Source: Halorhabdus amylolytica (GTDB taxonomy: Archaea; Halobacteriota; Halobacteria; Halobacteriales; Haloarculaceae). Taken from it: DNA of 64,000 nt. The position numbers were made by a program, and so were the translations under genes. Below, piece after piece: positions 54,373 to 63,023 of this stretch (position 1 is the stretch's first letter; the number at the start of each line of letters is the position of its first letter). Below the pieces are notes generated by a model. The model made no database searches, was not told where the DNA came from, and saw nothing but the letters and a program-made list of their open reading frames with translations. Location of the stretch: positions 25,360 through 89,359 of the forward strand of contig NZ_SPQG01000007.1 of assembly GCF_004944975.1 (NCBI RefSeq). The letters are read 5' to 3'.

Positions 54373-54735
54373 ATGTCATCAGACGCCACGTCAGGGTCCG
54401 AGACCGTCGCCGACCGGGTCGATCGAGTTATCGCGGACAACGAGGTCGTCTTGTTCATGAAAGGCACGCCACAGCGCCCGCAGTGTGGCTTCTCCCAGCG
54501 GGCGGTCGGATTGATACGTGAGCATCGCGAGGACTTCACAACAGTGGACGTCCTCGAATCGTTGCCCGCCTATCGGGACGCGCTTGAGGACCACAGCGGC
54601 TGGGAGACGATTCCCCAGACGTACATTGAAGGGGAGTTCGTCGGCGGGAGCGACATTTTGCAAGAACACGAGGAGAACGGCGACCTCGCCGAGATTCTGC
54701 CGCCTGAGAACGCGGGCGATGGGCGTCCGGGATAG
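54373..54735 (+). CDS. Monothiol glutaredoxin (CGFS type)
   Basis: The 120-residue protein has the thioredoxin fold with the monothiol active site in QRPQCGFSQRAVGLI and the later segments SGWETIPQTYIEGEFVGGSD typical of Grx4/GrxD. Such proteins bind [2Fe-2S] clusters with glutathione or a low-molecular thiol and with BolA. In haloarchaea the thiol is probably gamma-glutamylcysteine (family knowledge). The start at 54373 (MSSDATSGSETV) removes a poor upstream extension. A BolA gene is on the same strand 1.2 kb upstream. Confidence 0.92.
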   Translation: MSSDATSGSETVADRVDRVIADNEVVLFMKGTPQRPQCGFSQRAVGLIREHREDFTTVDVLESLPAYRDALEDHSGWETIPQTYIEGEFVGGSDILQEHEENGDLAEILPPENAGDGRPG

Positions 54736-54752
54736 TCCAGATCGGTTCGTGG

Positions 54753-55676
54753 TCAGGGCTGGGTACCCGAGACGGCGACATCGGGCCGTTCCCCAGAGTG
54801 GGCGCGGACCCAGAGTTCGCCGATCCGGGAGAGGCGGGTCCGGTAGGACTTCCCGTGCTCCTCTTGCTCGATGTAGCCTTTTCCGCCCGGGCCGAGGCGA
54901 TCGACATTGTACAGCACTTTCGAGCGGAAGCTGTCGGTGTACTCCTCGCCCAGGTCCTCGGCCAGCGCTTGGGCGAGTTCCGAGACGGACTCGAACTCGC
55001 CGTGTTCGCCCAGCGTGAAGAGGATGAGTTCCTCGAAGGGTTTGACGTTCGAAAAGGAGGCGACGGGGATCTCGACCATGTAACTCCCGTCAATCTCCTT
55101 GGCGCCGATGGTCGTCCCGCGTTCGTCGAACTCCTCGACGAGATCGCGGGCACTCGCGAGACGCTCGTCGATCCGCTCCCCGTCTGCGTCCGCCGAGAGT
55201 CCCTCCAGCAGATCGATCTGTTTCCGCAACTCTTCGGCGAGTTCGGTTTCGAGGTACTTCTCGGGGGCGGTGTAGTAGGTGTGGATGCGCTGGCGGTCGC
55301 CCTCGCGCTCGACGGCGATCGAGTGGGCCGCGGTGGCGAACGCGAAGCTGACCGTGCGGGGCATCGCGGAGATATTGAGCCAGACCTCGGCGTCGGGGTC
55401 GCGATCGAGTTCGGCGCTGATCAGCGAGAAGCCCTGCTCGAAGGCGGCGTCGTAGTCGTAGACGTCTTCGACGAGGATCCGTTCGGTGTTCGAGCCCAGC
55501 AGGTTCTGGAAGTCTTTCTCCAGTTGGCTCGTCAGCAGGCGGGAGTACTCGGCGTTTGCCTCGTTGCCGATGGCTCCCTCCAGTAAGATGGCGCGGTCGA
55601 CGGTGCGTTGCTCCCGGACCAGCGGCGCGATCAGCCGGTCGTAGTCGAATCCGACCGGGACGATGTGTGTTTGCAT
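54753..55676 (-). CDS. CARF-like/winged-helix regulator (HFX_2341/DUF6293-like)
   Basis: The 307-residue protein begins MQTHIVPVGFDYDRLIAPLV, a Rossmann-like start seen in CARF-type sensor domains, with AEVWLNISAMPRTVSFAFAT as another conserved strand/loop. The C-terminal third (FEELILFTLGEHGEFESVSE, LAQALAEDLGEEYTDSFRSK) is a winged helix. It resembles HFX_2341-type regulators in haloarchaea, for which a cyclic-nucleotide ligand has been suggested but is not shown here. There is no CRISPR locus in the window. It stands alone, convergent with the glutaredoxin gene. Confidence 0.75.
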   Translation of the reverse strand: MQTHIVPVGFDYDRLIAPLVREQRTVDRAILLEGAIGNEANAEYSRLLTSQLEKDFQNLLGSNTERILVEDVYDYDAAFEQGFSLISAELDRDPDAEVWLNISAMPRTVSFAFATAAHSIAVEREGDRQRIHTYYTAPEKYLETELAEELRKQIDLLEGLSADADGERIDERLASARDLVEEFDERGTTIGAKEIDGSYMVEIPVASFSNVKPFEELILFTLGEHGEFESVSELAQALAEDLGEEYTDSFRSKVLYNVDRLGPGGKGYIEQEEHGKSYRTRLSRIGELWVRAHSGERPDVAVSGTQP

Positions 55677-55711
55677 GGTGGTGAGTTCTCAGGTGGTTGG
55701 TTTAAACGTGT

Positions 55712-57181
55712 TCAGTCCGCACGCAGTCCCTCGTAGAGCGTCGCGTCGGCGTCGGTGCCGGCCGTGGTCACCAGCGAGACGCCGACCGTCAAGACGAGCC
55801 CGATCCCCATCCCGACGAGGCCGGCCTGCCAGCCCCAGTAAGTCCCAGGGACCCACGAGGTGAACGTCGCCAGTAGATAGAACGCCTGACTGACGCCGAT
55901 CCCAGCGAGCATCCCTGCCCGCGTCGTCCCGTGCCAGTACAGCGCGACGAGCACCGGCAGGGTCAACTGGGCGTAGCCCTTGAAAGCCGTCGCGCCGATC
56001 TCGATCAGCGTCAGGTTCGTCCCCAGACTCATCAGGAGGGCGATCAGCGCGAAGGCGACGACCGCAAGCCTGGCGACGATGTCCTCCCGACGGTCGCTCG
56101 CGTCGGGATCGACGAACGGTCGATAGAGGTCCCGCGTCAGGTACGACGACCCCGACAGCAACATCGAATCACTGGAGGACATCATCGCAGCCATCGCGCC
56201 CGCGACGACCAGGGCGGCGAACCACGTCGGCGTGTAGGCGTTCAACAGCGGCGGGAGGATGTTTCCCCTGGCGTTGGGCGTGACCCCGAGTCCCGTCGCC
56301 CACGCGCCGAGGATGAACGCGGGGACGAAAAGCAGGATGACCAACAGTGGCCACAGAGCCAGCGACCGCTTGAGGACGCGCTGGCTCCGGGCGACGAAAA
56401 AGCGCTGGTTGATCTGGGGAAACATCGCGACACCGAATCCGATCGCGATCGCCATCGAGAGCATGTACTGTGGCGAGTACAGTCCCCCGCCGAGCGAGAG
56501 GAACTCGGGATTCGCCTTCCCCATCGCCGCCGTCAACTCGCCGGGGCCGCCCACCGAGACGACGATCCAGATGAGCGCCAGCCATACGAGGGCGAGCATG
56601 AACACGCCCTGGAGTGTGTCCGTCCAGGCGACGCCGCGCATCCCTGCGAGGACGACGTACCCGATCATGAACACGGTGATCAGTGTCGCCCCCGCCCAGT
56701 AGGGGATCGCTCCCTCCGTCAGCGATTCGAGGGCACGACCGGCCCCGACCTGCTGGAGCATGACGTACTCGAGCAACCAGAAGAGGCTAATCGCCGCGAC
56801 CAGCCCGCGCAATGTCCGGGACCCGAAGCGATCACCCAGCATCTCCCCGAGCGTGACATAGCCGTGTTTCTGACCGATCAACCACTGCTTGTAGCCCATC
56901 ACGTACCACAGAATCCCGAATATGACGCCGTCCATCAGCCCCATGACGAGGATCCACTCCGGGCCGGCCCCAAAGGCCAGGTTGGGGCCGCCGAAGAACG
57001 TAAAGGCCGACAGCAGCGTCGCGAAGGTCGTAAAGAGGAGCACGACAGTTCCGATCGTCCGATTCGCCAGGTAGTAATCCTCCGCCGAGCGCTCGGTCAG
57101 GCGGTAGGCGATCAGTCCGACCGCCAGGGCCAACAGGAGGTATCCGACGACGATACTCAACTGCAGGGCGACGTCAGCCAT
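55712..57181 (-). CDS. Sodium:solute symporter
   Basis: The 489-residue protein (from MADVALQLSIVVGYLLLALA at 57181) has about twelve to thirteen membrane segments with the SSS family features: FATLLSAFTFFGGPNLAFG, QINQRFFVARS, and SSSDSMLLSGSSYLTRDLY (the sodium-site region of helix 8). It takes up an unidentified organic solute with sodium. It is the second gene of a pair: its ATG overlaps the DUF3311 gene end by eight bases, a layout known for PanF-type symporters. Confidence 0.92.
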   Translation of the reverse strand: MADVALQLSIVVGYLLLALAVGLIAYRLTERSAEDYYLANRTIGTVVLLFTTFATLLSAFTFFGGPNLAFGAGPEWILVMGLMDGVIFGILWYVMGYKQWLIGQKHGYVTLGEMLGDRFGSRTLRGLVAAISLFWLLEYVMLQQVGAGRALESLTEGAIPYWAGATLITVFMIGYVVLAGMRGVAWTDTLQGVFMLALVWLALIWIVVSVGGPGELTAAMGKANPEFLSLGGGLYSPQYMLSMAIAIGFGVAMFPQINQRFFVARSQRVLKRSLALWPLLVILLFVPAFILGAWATGLGVTPNARGNILPPLLNAYTPTWFAALVVAGAMAAMMSSSDSMLLSGSSYLTRDLYRPFVDPDASDRREDIVARLAVVAFALIALLMSLGTNLTLIEIGATAFKGYAQLTLPVLVALYWHGTTRAGMLAGIGVSQAFYLLATFTSWVPGTYWGWQAGLVGMGIGLVLTVGVSLVTTAGTDADATLYEGLRAD

Positions 57182-57395
57182 CGCCGACACCTCCCTCGAC
57201 ACCGATACCCCAGGCGGTCCTGGTGAAAGTGTAGAAGACGATCGCCGTCAGTCCCATCCAGCCGACGTGCCACCACAGCCACAGCGGCAAGCCGGCGACG
57301 ACGGCGTCACTGCTCCACAGGAACCAGGGGATCGCCAGGGCACTCAGGACGAACCCGACGGATATCCAGAACAACTCCTCGCGCGTCGGCGCCAT
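57174..57395 (-). CDS. DUF3311 small membrane protein, symporter partner
   Basis: The 73-residue protein starts MAPTREELFWISVGFVLSAL and has two membrane helices (LFWISVGFVLSALAIPWFLW and LWLWWHVGWMGLTAIVFYTF). DUF3311 proteins regularly precede SSS symporters and may act as a small subunit. The ATG at 57395 is preferred to one fourteen codons upstream. Its stop overlaps the symporter start, so coupled translation is likely. Confidence 0.85.
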   Translation of the reverse strand: MAPTREELFWISVGFVLSALAIPWFLWSSDAVVAGLPLWLWWHVGWMGLTAIVFYTFTRTAWGIGVEGGVGDG

Positions 57396-57830
57396 ACGTA
57401 CGTGGTTTTGTTTACGTCCGGGTATAATAGTTGCCACTCGCCACCAATCTGCCGGATCGAAAAGAAAAACTGTTCAAAACGGCCGACGGCCGGGCGTCCC
57501 CCGCGGGATCCGTCCCGTTCGCTGGGGACCGACTGTGTCCCGTGGCGTCGACCGGGTCGCGCGGAACTTGCTTCCGGAATCGGCCGTATCGGCGGATGCT
57601 TCGCTTCTCGGGATCGGCCGTATCGGCGGATGCTTCGCTTCTCGGGATCGGCCGTATCGGTGGATGCTTCGCTTCTCGGGATCGGCCGTATCGGCGGGTG
57701 TTTCACCACCGGTCTGGATCCCGGTTTGTCTCTCACCCGACAGACATTTGCTGGCCCGTCACGTACGCGTGTCTGTCCATGCATTCGGCCATGGCATCAT
57801 CATCACGTCCCACACCGGGACAGATCACCA
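57396..57830. other. Intergenic region before dnaG, holding 34-bp repeats
   Basis: About 435 bases lie between the divergent DUF3311 and dnaG genes. Apart from the 34-bp repeats (57579-57703) no believable gene was seen. The last part (catggcatcatcatcacgtc) and upstream segments presumably carry the dnaG promoter. Confidence 0.5.
57579..57703. repeat. 34-bp tandem repeat, about 3.7 copies
   Basis: Units start at 57579, 57613, 57647 and 57681 (the last partial, to about 57703), each beginning atcggccgtatcggcgg. The first two are identical apart from the flanks, the third differs by one base (ggtgg for gcgg) and the fourth diverges after atcggcggg. There is no start codon or family in any frame. 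They lie about 130 bases before the dnaG ATG. Confidence 0.75.
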
Positions 57831-59357
57831 ATGCAAGATTCAGCGAAATATCTCATTCACGCGCGCTTCGAGGCAAACGGGGTGGTCGAGCGGAGTGACG
57901 TCGTCGGCGCCATCTTCGGCCAGACCGAGGGCCTTCTCGGCGACGACCTCGACCTCCGGACGCTCCAGGAGTCTTCGAAAGTCGGGCGCATCGACGTCGA
58001 AGTACAGACCGAGGCGGGTCGCTCGCGTGGCGAGGTGACGATCGCCAGCGGGCTCGACCGCGTCGAGACAGCGATACTGGCGGCCTCTCTCGAGGCGATC
58101 GATCGGGTCGGACCCTGCCGGGCCGAGGTCACCGTCACCGAACTCGAGGACGTCCGGACCGCAAAGCGTCGGGAGATCGTCGACCGCGCCGAGCAACTGC
58201 TGGCGGCCTTCGACGAGGAGGCCGTCTCCAGCGACGAACTCGTCGAGGAGGTCCGTCGACGGGTCCGGGTCGATCGCATCACCGAGTACGAAGAATTGCC
58301 GGCCGGCCCGCGCGTCGCGGACAGCGACGCGATCATCGTCGTCGAAGGGCGAGCAGACGTATTGACGCTGCTGGAGTTCGGGATCAAGAACGCCGTCGCG
58401 GTCGAAGGCACCGACGTTCCCGACGTGATCGCCGATCTCACGCGCGAGCGGACCGTCACCGCTTTCCTGGACGGCGACCGCGGTGGCGACCTCATCCTGA
58501 AGGAACTCGCTCAGGTCGGCAGCGTCGACTACGTCGCCTTCGCTCCGGAGGGGCGCTCGGTCGAAGACCTCTCCAGATCGGAGGTGACCGGCGCACTCCG
58601 CGAGAAAGTGCCCTACGAGGCCGTCGCCGACGACAGGTCGATCGCGGCTGGCGACGGGCCGACCGAAGACGGCCCGGTCGCGACCGACGTCGGACCGACC
58701 GAGAACGCGGGTGACGCAGCGTCCGACCCGGACGACGAACGGACGACGGGTCCCGACGATCCTGACGCGACGCAACCCGATGAGGAGGCCGCTTCGGCAG
58801 ACGGACAGTCGGCCGATCGGGTGGAAACGGCCACGGACGGCGACGGCGGGGTCGTCGCCGCGACGGGGGAGGGCTCGGCCGTGGCGGGGACTCCATCGTC
58901 GGACACTGGAAGTGAGTCCGCCGACGAAACGGATGACACGACATCGACGAACTCAGCGGCGTCGGCAGACGAAGCGGATGAAACGGCATCGACATCGACG
59001 AATTCAGCGGCGTCGGCAGACGAAACGGACGGGGCCGAATCGGCGGCCGAGGCGACCGATCGCGCCGCCGAGACGCTCGACGATCACGTGCAGGCGGTGA
59101 TCGGCGACGGAACCGGGGCCGTCCGGTTGCTCGACGACTCTCTGGCGACGCTCGCGGAGGCACCCGCGGGGGAAGCCTTCGAGGCCGTCCGGGGCGCCGA
59201 CCCGGTCCCGGCGACGGTCGTTCTCGACGGCGAGGTCACCCAGCAACTGCTGGACGTCGCCGCCCAGCGCGGAGTCTCCCGCATCGTCGCCACGTCGGCC
59301 GGCGAATTTGTCAAACAGCCGACGAGCGTCCGCGTCTCGGTTGCCAGCGAGGCTTGA
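57831..59357 (+). CDS. dnaG: Archaeal DnaG-type primase/TOPRIM protein
   Basis: The 508-residue protein begins MQDSAKYLIHARFEANGVVE, the archaeal DnaG start. The TOPRIM domain lies at about 164-223: IIVVEGRADVLTLLEFGIKN holds the Glu and VTAFLDGDRGGDLILKEL the DGD motif. Archaeal DnaG binds the exosome and can make primers. Residues about 285-415 are a highly acidic, low-complexity linker with repeats such as TNSAASADE. The C-terminal 90 residues (DDHVQAVIGDGTGAVRLLDD) are conserved in archaeal DnaG. The start at 57831 follows the repeat region by about 130 bases. Confidence 0.94.
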   Translation: MQDSAKYLIHARFEANGVVERSDVVGAIFGQTEGLLGDDLDLRTLQESSKVGRIDVEVQTEAGRSRGEVTIASGLDRVETAILAASLEAIDRVGPCRAEVTVTELEDVRTAKRREIVDRAEQLLAAFDEEAVSSDELVEEVRRRVRVDRITEYEELPAGPRVADSDAIIVVEGRADVLTLLEFGIKNAVAVEGTDVPDVIADLTRERTVTAFLDGDRGGDLILKELAQVGSVDYVAFAPEGRSVEDLSRSEVTGALREKVPYEAVADDRSIAAGDGPTEDGPVATDVGPTENAGDAASDPDDERTTGPDDPDATQPDEEAASADGQSADRVETATDGDGGVVAATGEGSAVAGTPSSDTGSESADETDDTTSTNSAASADEADETASTSTNSAASADETDGAESAAEATDRAAETLDDHVQAVIGDGTGAVRLLDDSLATLAEAPAGEAFEAVRGADPVPATVVLDGEVTQQLLDVAAQRGVSRIVATSAGEFVKQPTSVRVSVASEA

Positions 59358-59416
59358 AGCCGGGAACCCGACGGACGGCTATGCGGTCTAGAGCGGGAAC
59401 CCGACGGAAGTGTCGC

Positions 59417-59938
59417 CTAGAGCGGGCGCCCGAGTAACAGTCCGGTCCCGGCTCCCGCCTCGTAGTGATCGGGCAGTTCTTCGAGCAACTCGAAGCCACG
59501 CTCCCGATAAAAGGCCCTGGCGCCCCCGTCGGCGGCCCGCACCGTGAGGCGAATCTCAGTCGCTCCGTCCGCCGTCGCCCGTTCACAGGCCCCCTCTATA
59601 AGTTCCGTCCCGACCCCCTGTCGTTGCCAGGCTGATGCGACGGCCAGTTCCGGGACGTACGCGACATCGCCAGCCGTCAGCACGAGGACGTATCCGACCG
59701 GGTCGTCCGATCGCGCGGGCCGATCGACTTGCGCGACCAGCGCTAGCCCGGCCCCGTCGACGATATCCGCGTCAGTCGCATTCCTCGTTCCAGTCGACGG
59801 ACTGGCCGCCGCTGTCCCGTCGACGGCGGCGGCCAGGAGGTCGGGTGTGGGCTCGGCGAGGACGTCACGCTGGATCACACGCAGCCGTGGATGGTCCTCG
59901 GCGGTGGCCGGCTCGATCGTGATCTCACTCGACGTCAC
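59417..59938 (-). CDS. GNAT family acetyltransferase
   Basis: The 173-residue protein has the GNAT core: VGYVLVLTAGDVAYVPELAV, then the acetyl-CoA loop ASAWQRQGVGTELIEGACER (Q/RxxGxG/A), and the late strand ADGGARAFYRERGFELLEEL. The acceptor is unknown. The start MTSSEITIEPATAED is at 59938 and overlaps by four bases the stop of the DUF92-like gene, so it is the downstream gene of a two-gene unit on the minus strand. Confidence 0.88.
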   Translation of the reverse strand: MTSSEITIEPATAEDHPRLRVIQRDVLAEPTPDLLAAAVDGTAAASPSTGTRNATDADIVDGAGLALVAQVDRPARSDDPVGYVLVLTAGDVAYVPELAVASAWQRQGVGTELIEGACERATADGATEIRLTVRAADGGARAFYRERGFELLEELPDHYEAGAGTGLLLGRPL

Positions 59939-61275
59939 ACCACCAGCCCCGAGAGAGCGAGGGTCCCGCCGACGAGTCCCGCGGCCAGTGTCGCCAGGAA
60001 GTTCACGCCCTGGTTGCCCAGCCAGCGCCCCTCCAGCGTCGCCCCGAGCAGGCTGTCGACCGTCATACCGAGAAAGCCACTGAGGGCGATCGCCGCCGCG
60101 CCGACCGTCCCGACCGTCCCGAAAGCGAGCAAGGCGATAGCCGCGATGATCGTCGCTCCCGCGATCCCGGCGAGTTCGCCTTGCCAGGTGATCGCGCCGT
60201 CGGTTCCCGGCTCGACCCGCTCGAAGGAGGTAATAAGTCGCGGCGCGTCGTAGAGGCCGCCGAACTCACTGGAGAGGGTGTCACTCATCGCCGCCGCGAC
60301 CGATCCGGCGAAGACGTACAGGAACACCTCGGGGGTGAGACCCGTCAGTTGCGGGCTGGCCGCAGCCGCGAGGACGGCCACCAGCGCGACCAGCGAGTTG
60401 GCGAGGACGTTCCCGCTGCCACGCGCTCCCTCGTTCTCCTGGGCGATGCCGCGCTGAACCTTCTCGTCGTATCTGAACTTGCTGGCGAGCCCACCCCCGC
60501 CGAAGAAGGTGATCAGCATGGCGAACCAACCGTAGTCCCCGACGACGATCGTCAGCAGGCTGAGAAATACACCCGTCAGCATGCCCGGTAGCGAGGCCGT
60601 CTCCAGGATGTAAGAGACGTACCCCAACGCGACCGTGATCGCCAGCGCGACGGCGATGCCGGTCGTCGTTACCGAGATCGCGAGATCCGAGAACAGCCAC
60701 AACAGGAGGCCGACTGAGACGAGCACCAGCGGGTCGTCCCGCTCGAACAGTACCGATCGGAGGAGGGCGCCCAGCAGGGCGGCGCTGACGGCGAGAAAGA
60801 CCGTCTCGGGGAGCGAAACGCCGCCGTCCGCGATCGCGGCACTGACCAGCATCCCCCCGACGCCCGCGAACGAGCCAGCGGCGACGAACCCCGCTGTCGC
60901 GCCGAACGGATCGGCTCCCATACCGCGCCCGACGTGGGTGGCGAGGTTCCCGGCGCCGAGGACGAAGGCGGCGGCCACGGGCACGGCGACGGGCATGTCG
61001 AACTGGAAGGCGAGCAGGCCGAGGCCGGCGATCGCGAGCGCAAAGCCGGCGAGGCCGTAGAGGCGACCGTCCCGTCGATCCCCGGGCCTGGCGAACAGCT
61101 CGAAGAGGACGCCCGAGTCGAGGACTCGGAGTGCGGCCGCCGCCAGCAACAGGAAGGGCGCTGTCCCCGCCATCGTAGCGAGAGCCGGATCGGCCAGGTG
61201 ATCGGCGATCGGCACAATGACCGATCCGGCCGCGACGACCGCGAACGCCCCCGCACGTCGGACTGCAGTGGTCAC
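59935..61275 (-). CDS. DUF92 family membrane protein
   Basis: The protein has about 446 residues if it starts at the GTG at 61275 (VTTAVRRAGAFAVVAAGSVI); a longer frame to 61356 adds 27 polar residues that are unlikely. There are about ten or more membrane segments. The C-terminal 240 residues match DUF92 (ITFFGGGGLASKFRYDEK, SGNVLANSLVALVAVLAAAA, AMSDTLSSEFGGLYD). Distant homologues make phytyl phosphate in plants; the archaeal function is open, and isoprenoid lipid metabolism is an inference. It overlaps the GNAT gene at its end. Confidence 0.85.
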   Translation of the reverse strand: MTTAVRRAGAFAVVAAGSVIVPIADHLADPALATMAGTAPFLLLAAAALRVLDSGVLFELFARPGDRRDGRLYGLAGFALAIAGLGLLAFQFDMPVAVPVAAAFVLGAGNLATHVGRGMGADPFGATAGFVAAGSFAGVGGMLVSAAIADGGVSLPETVFLAVSAALLGALLRSVLFERDDPLVLVSVGLLLWLFSDLAISVTTTGIAVALAITVALGYVSYILETASLPGMLTGVFLSLLTIVVGDYGWFAMLITFFGGGGLASKFRYDEKVQRGIAQENEGARGSGNVLANSLVALVAVLAAAASPQLTGLTPEVFLYVFAGSVAAAMSDTLSSEFGGLYDAPRLITSFERVEPGTDGAITWQGELAGIAGATIIAAIALLAFGTVGTVGAAAIALSGFLGMTVDSLLGATLEGRWLGNQGVNFLATLAAGLVGGTLALSGLVV

Positions 61276-61379
61276 TGTCGGCGGTTTCGCCGAGAGGCAC
61301 TTACCAGTTCCGACCTGTAACGACGCCAAAGCGCTCTTCTCGGGCGATTGTATCACCCCGAGTAAACGACTTCGACCGC

Positions 61380-62605
61380 CAGTACGGGGGGTCGCTCACA
61401 TCACTCACCGGCCGTTTGACCGAGATTGACACCAGAGACGGCACCGAATGGCCGGCACAGGACCTCTTCCGTGAGTGGCTCGCTACCCACGGCTTCACCG
61501 TCTATTCCTGGGCGTCCGATGGTGACCAGCTGGGAGACATCCCAGAATTCCAGGCTGTGGGAGCTTTGCCGGTCGACGGCCGGCCGAATGTCGCGGGCGT
61601 TCTCAAGATGGGTGACCCGGGGGCGGGACGGACGCTGGTCCTCAATGGGCACGTCAACGTCGTGCCGGCGAACGACGAGCACTGGACGGGCGCCCTTCGA
61701 GGTCAGACGGAGTGATGGACGGCTCTACGGCCGCGGTGTGGTCGACATGAAGAGCCAGCTGGCGATACTTGCCCACGCGGCCCTAGCCGTTCGAGACAGT
61801 CCGACGGACGTCGACGGTCGGATCGTTGTCGAGAGTGTCGCCGGTGAGGAGGCTGGCGGGGACGGCGCGGCGACGGCCGCAGCACGGAACCCTTACCCGT
61901 TCGAGCGTGACGCCGCCATCGTGGCCGAACCGACCGCCGGTCGGATCGTGACGGCCACCGAGGGTGCGCTGATGGTTCGCGCCTCGTTCAAGGGGCGATC
62001 GGCCCACGCCGCCCGGAAGTGGGAGGGAGAGTCGGTCTTTCCGGCCTTCCGGCGATTTCGAAAGGCCGTGGCCGCCCTGGAAGCCGATCGAGCCAGGCGC
62101 GTCGACCATCCCTCTACGAAGACTTCGAGATGCCCTGGCCGATCGTGATCGGGCGGGTCAGGGCCGGCAACTGGGCGTCGAATGTCGCCGGATCGCTCGA
62201 TGCGGCATTCCGGGCCGGCGTGGCACCGGGCGAATCGCTGGCCGCAGTCGAGTCGTAACTCAGCGAGGCAGTCGCGTCGAGTAGCGACGATGCCGGCCGT
62301 GGCGCGCACCTGGCGTCGATCGAGCGCGTGGGCATCCAGTTCGAGTCCGCCGAAATCGACGCCGAGGAGCCGATCGTTTGGGCACTACAGACGGCTATGA
62401 CTGAGCATGGCCGCGGCGATACCGCTCCGACCGGAGAGACCAACGGCTCTGACGCTCGCCATTACATCCGGGCCGGTATCCCGACAGTGGTCTTCGGCCC
62501 CGGGCGGATCGAGCAGGCGCACTTCCCCGAGGAGTCGATCGAGTGGCCATCCGTTCTCGAGGCCGGTGCGACCGTCCCGAGATGCCGCGATCGCGTTTTT
62601 GAACC
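61380..62605 (+). pseudogene. Broken M20-family peptidase (ArgE/DapE-like)
   Basis: The remains of a zinc amidohydrolase of the ArgE/DapE type are spread over two frames. They include NGHVNVVPANDEHWTGA, DGRLYGRGVVDMKSQLA (metal Asp), VVESVAGEEAGGDGA (catalytic Glu), IVAEPTAGRIVTATEGAL, GRSAHAARKWEGESVFPAFR and ARHYIRAGIPTVVFGPGRIE. The frame is lost near 61690 (a C-run short by one base), shifts back near 62105, and a TAA interrupts it at 62256. Inactive as it stands. A bacterial-like origin is possible but not shown. Confidence 0.85.
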
Positions 62606-62639
62606 GGGGCGGGCTATCGTGATCAGCAAAATCTATACA

Positions 62640-63023
62640 TTCGATTGCGTATCGTCTGATAACTGTTAGCAGAGCCCTGCGAGATACCGGGCGCGTATCT
62701 TGTACGAATTAGCTCCTGTCTTTCGGGTAGCTGGATCGTTCAACACCGATAGGTGGGTGTGGGAAATCTACGGGGCAGAAACTGGTCTCTTGAGCTAGAG
62801 TGGACAACTAGCGAATATAGAATCAGTGATTATTTTGTCTGTTTGTGAATATTTATTGATATATCTACAACAATCTCGAAACCGTGCAACGGGTTATCGA
62901 AACGCGACAATGTGACAGCCGTCGTTAGTATAGTATTGGACCTAACGACCTAACCAGACCGTCGGCCATAAATCCTCACTCAAAAATATTTTCTGTATTG
63001 TCTATACCGACAGAATTTTATAT
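62640..63023. other. AT-rich gene-free region before the end gene
   Basis: About 380 bases without a gene. GC falls towards the end (tgaatatttattgatatatc near 62850; aaaatattttctgtattgtc near 62983). A TATA-like ttttatata at 63016-63024 abuts the next gene's ATG. No RNA gene or repeat was recognised. Confidence 0.55.

Noticed and set aside
57579-57703. A CRISPR array
   Set aside because: The 34-bp units are contiguous, with no unique spacers between them, and no cas gene is present.
57267-57830. Long N-terminal extension of dnaG from an upstream start
   Set aside because: The upstream part translates the 34-bp repeats and has no similarity to archaeal DnaG, which starts at MQDSAKYLIHARF.
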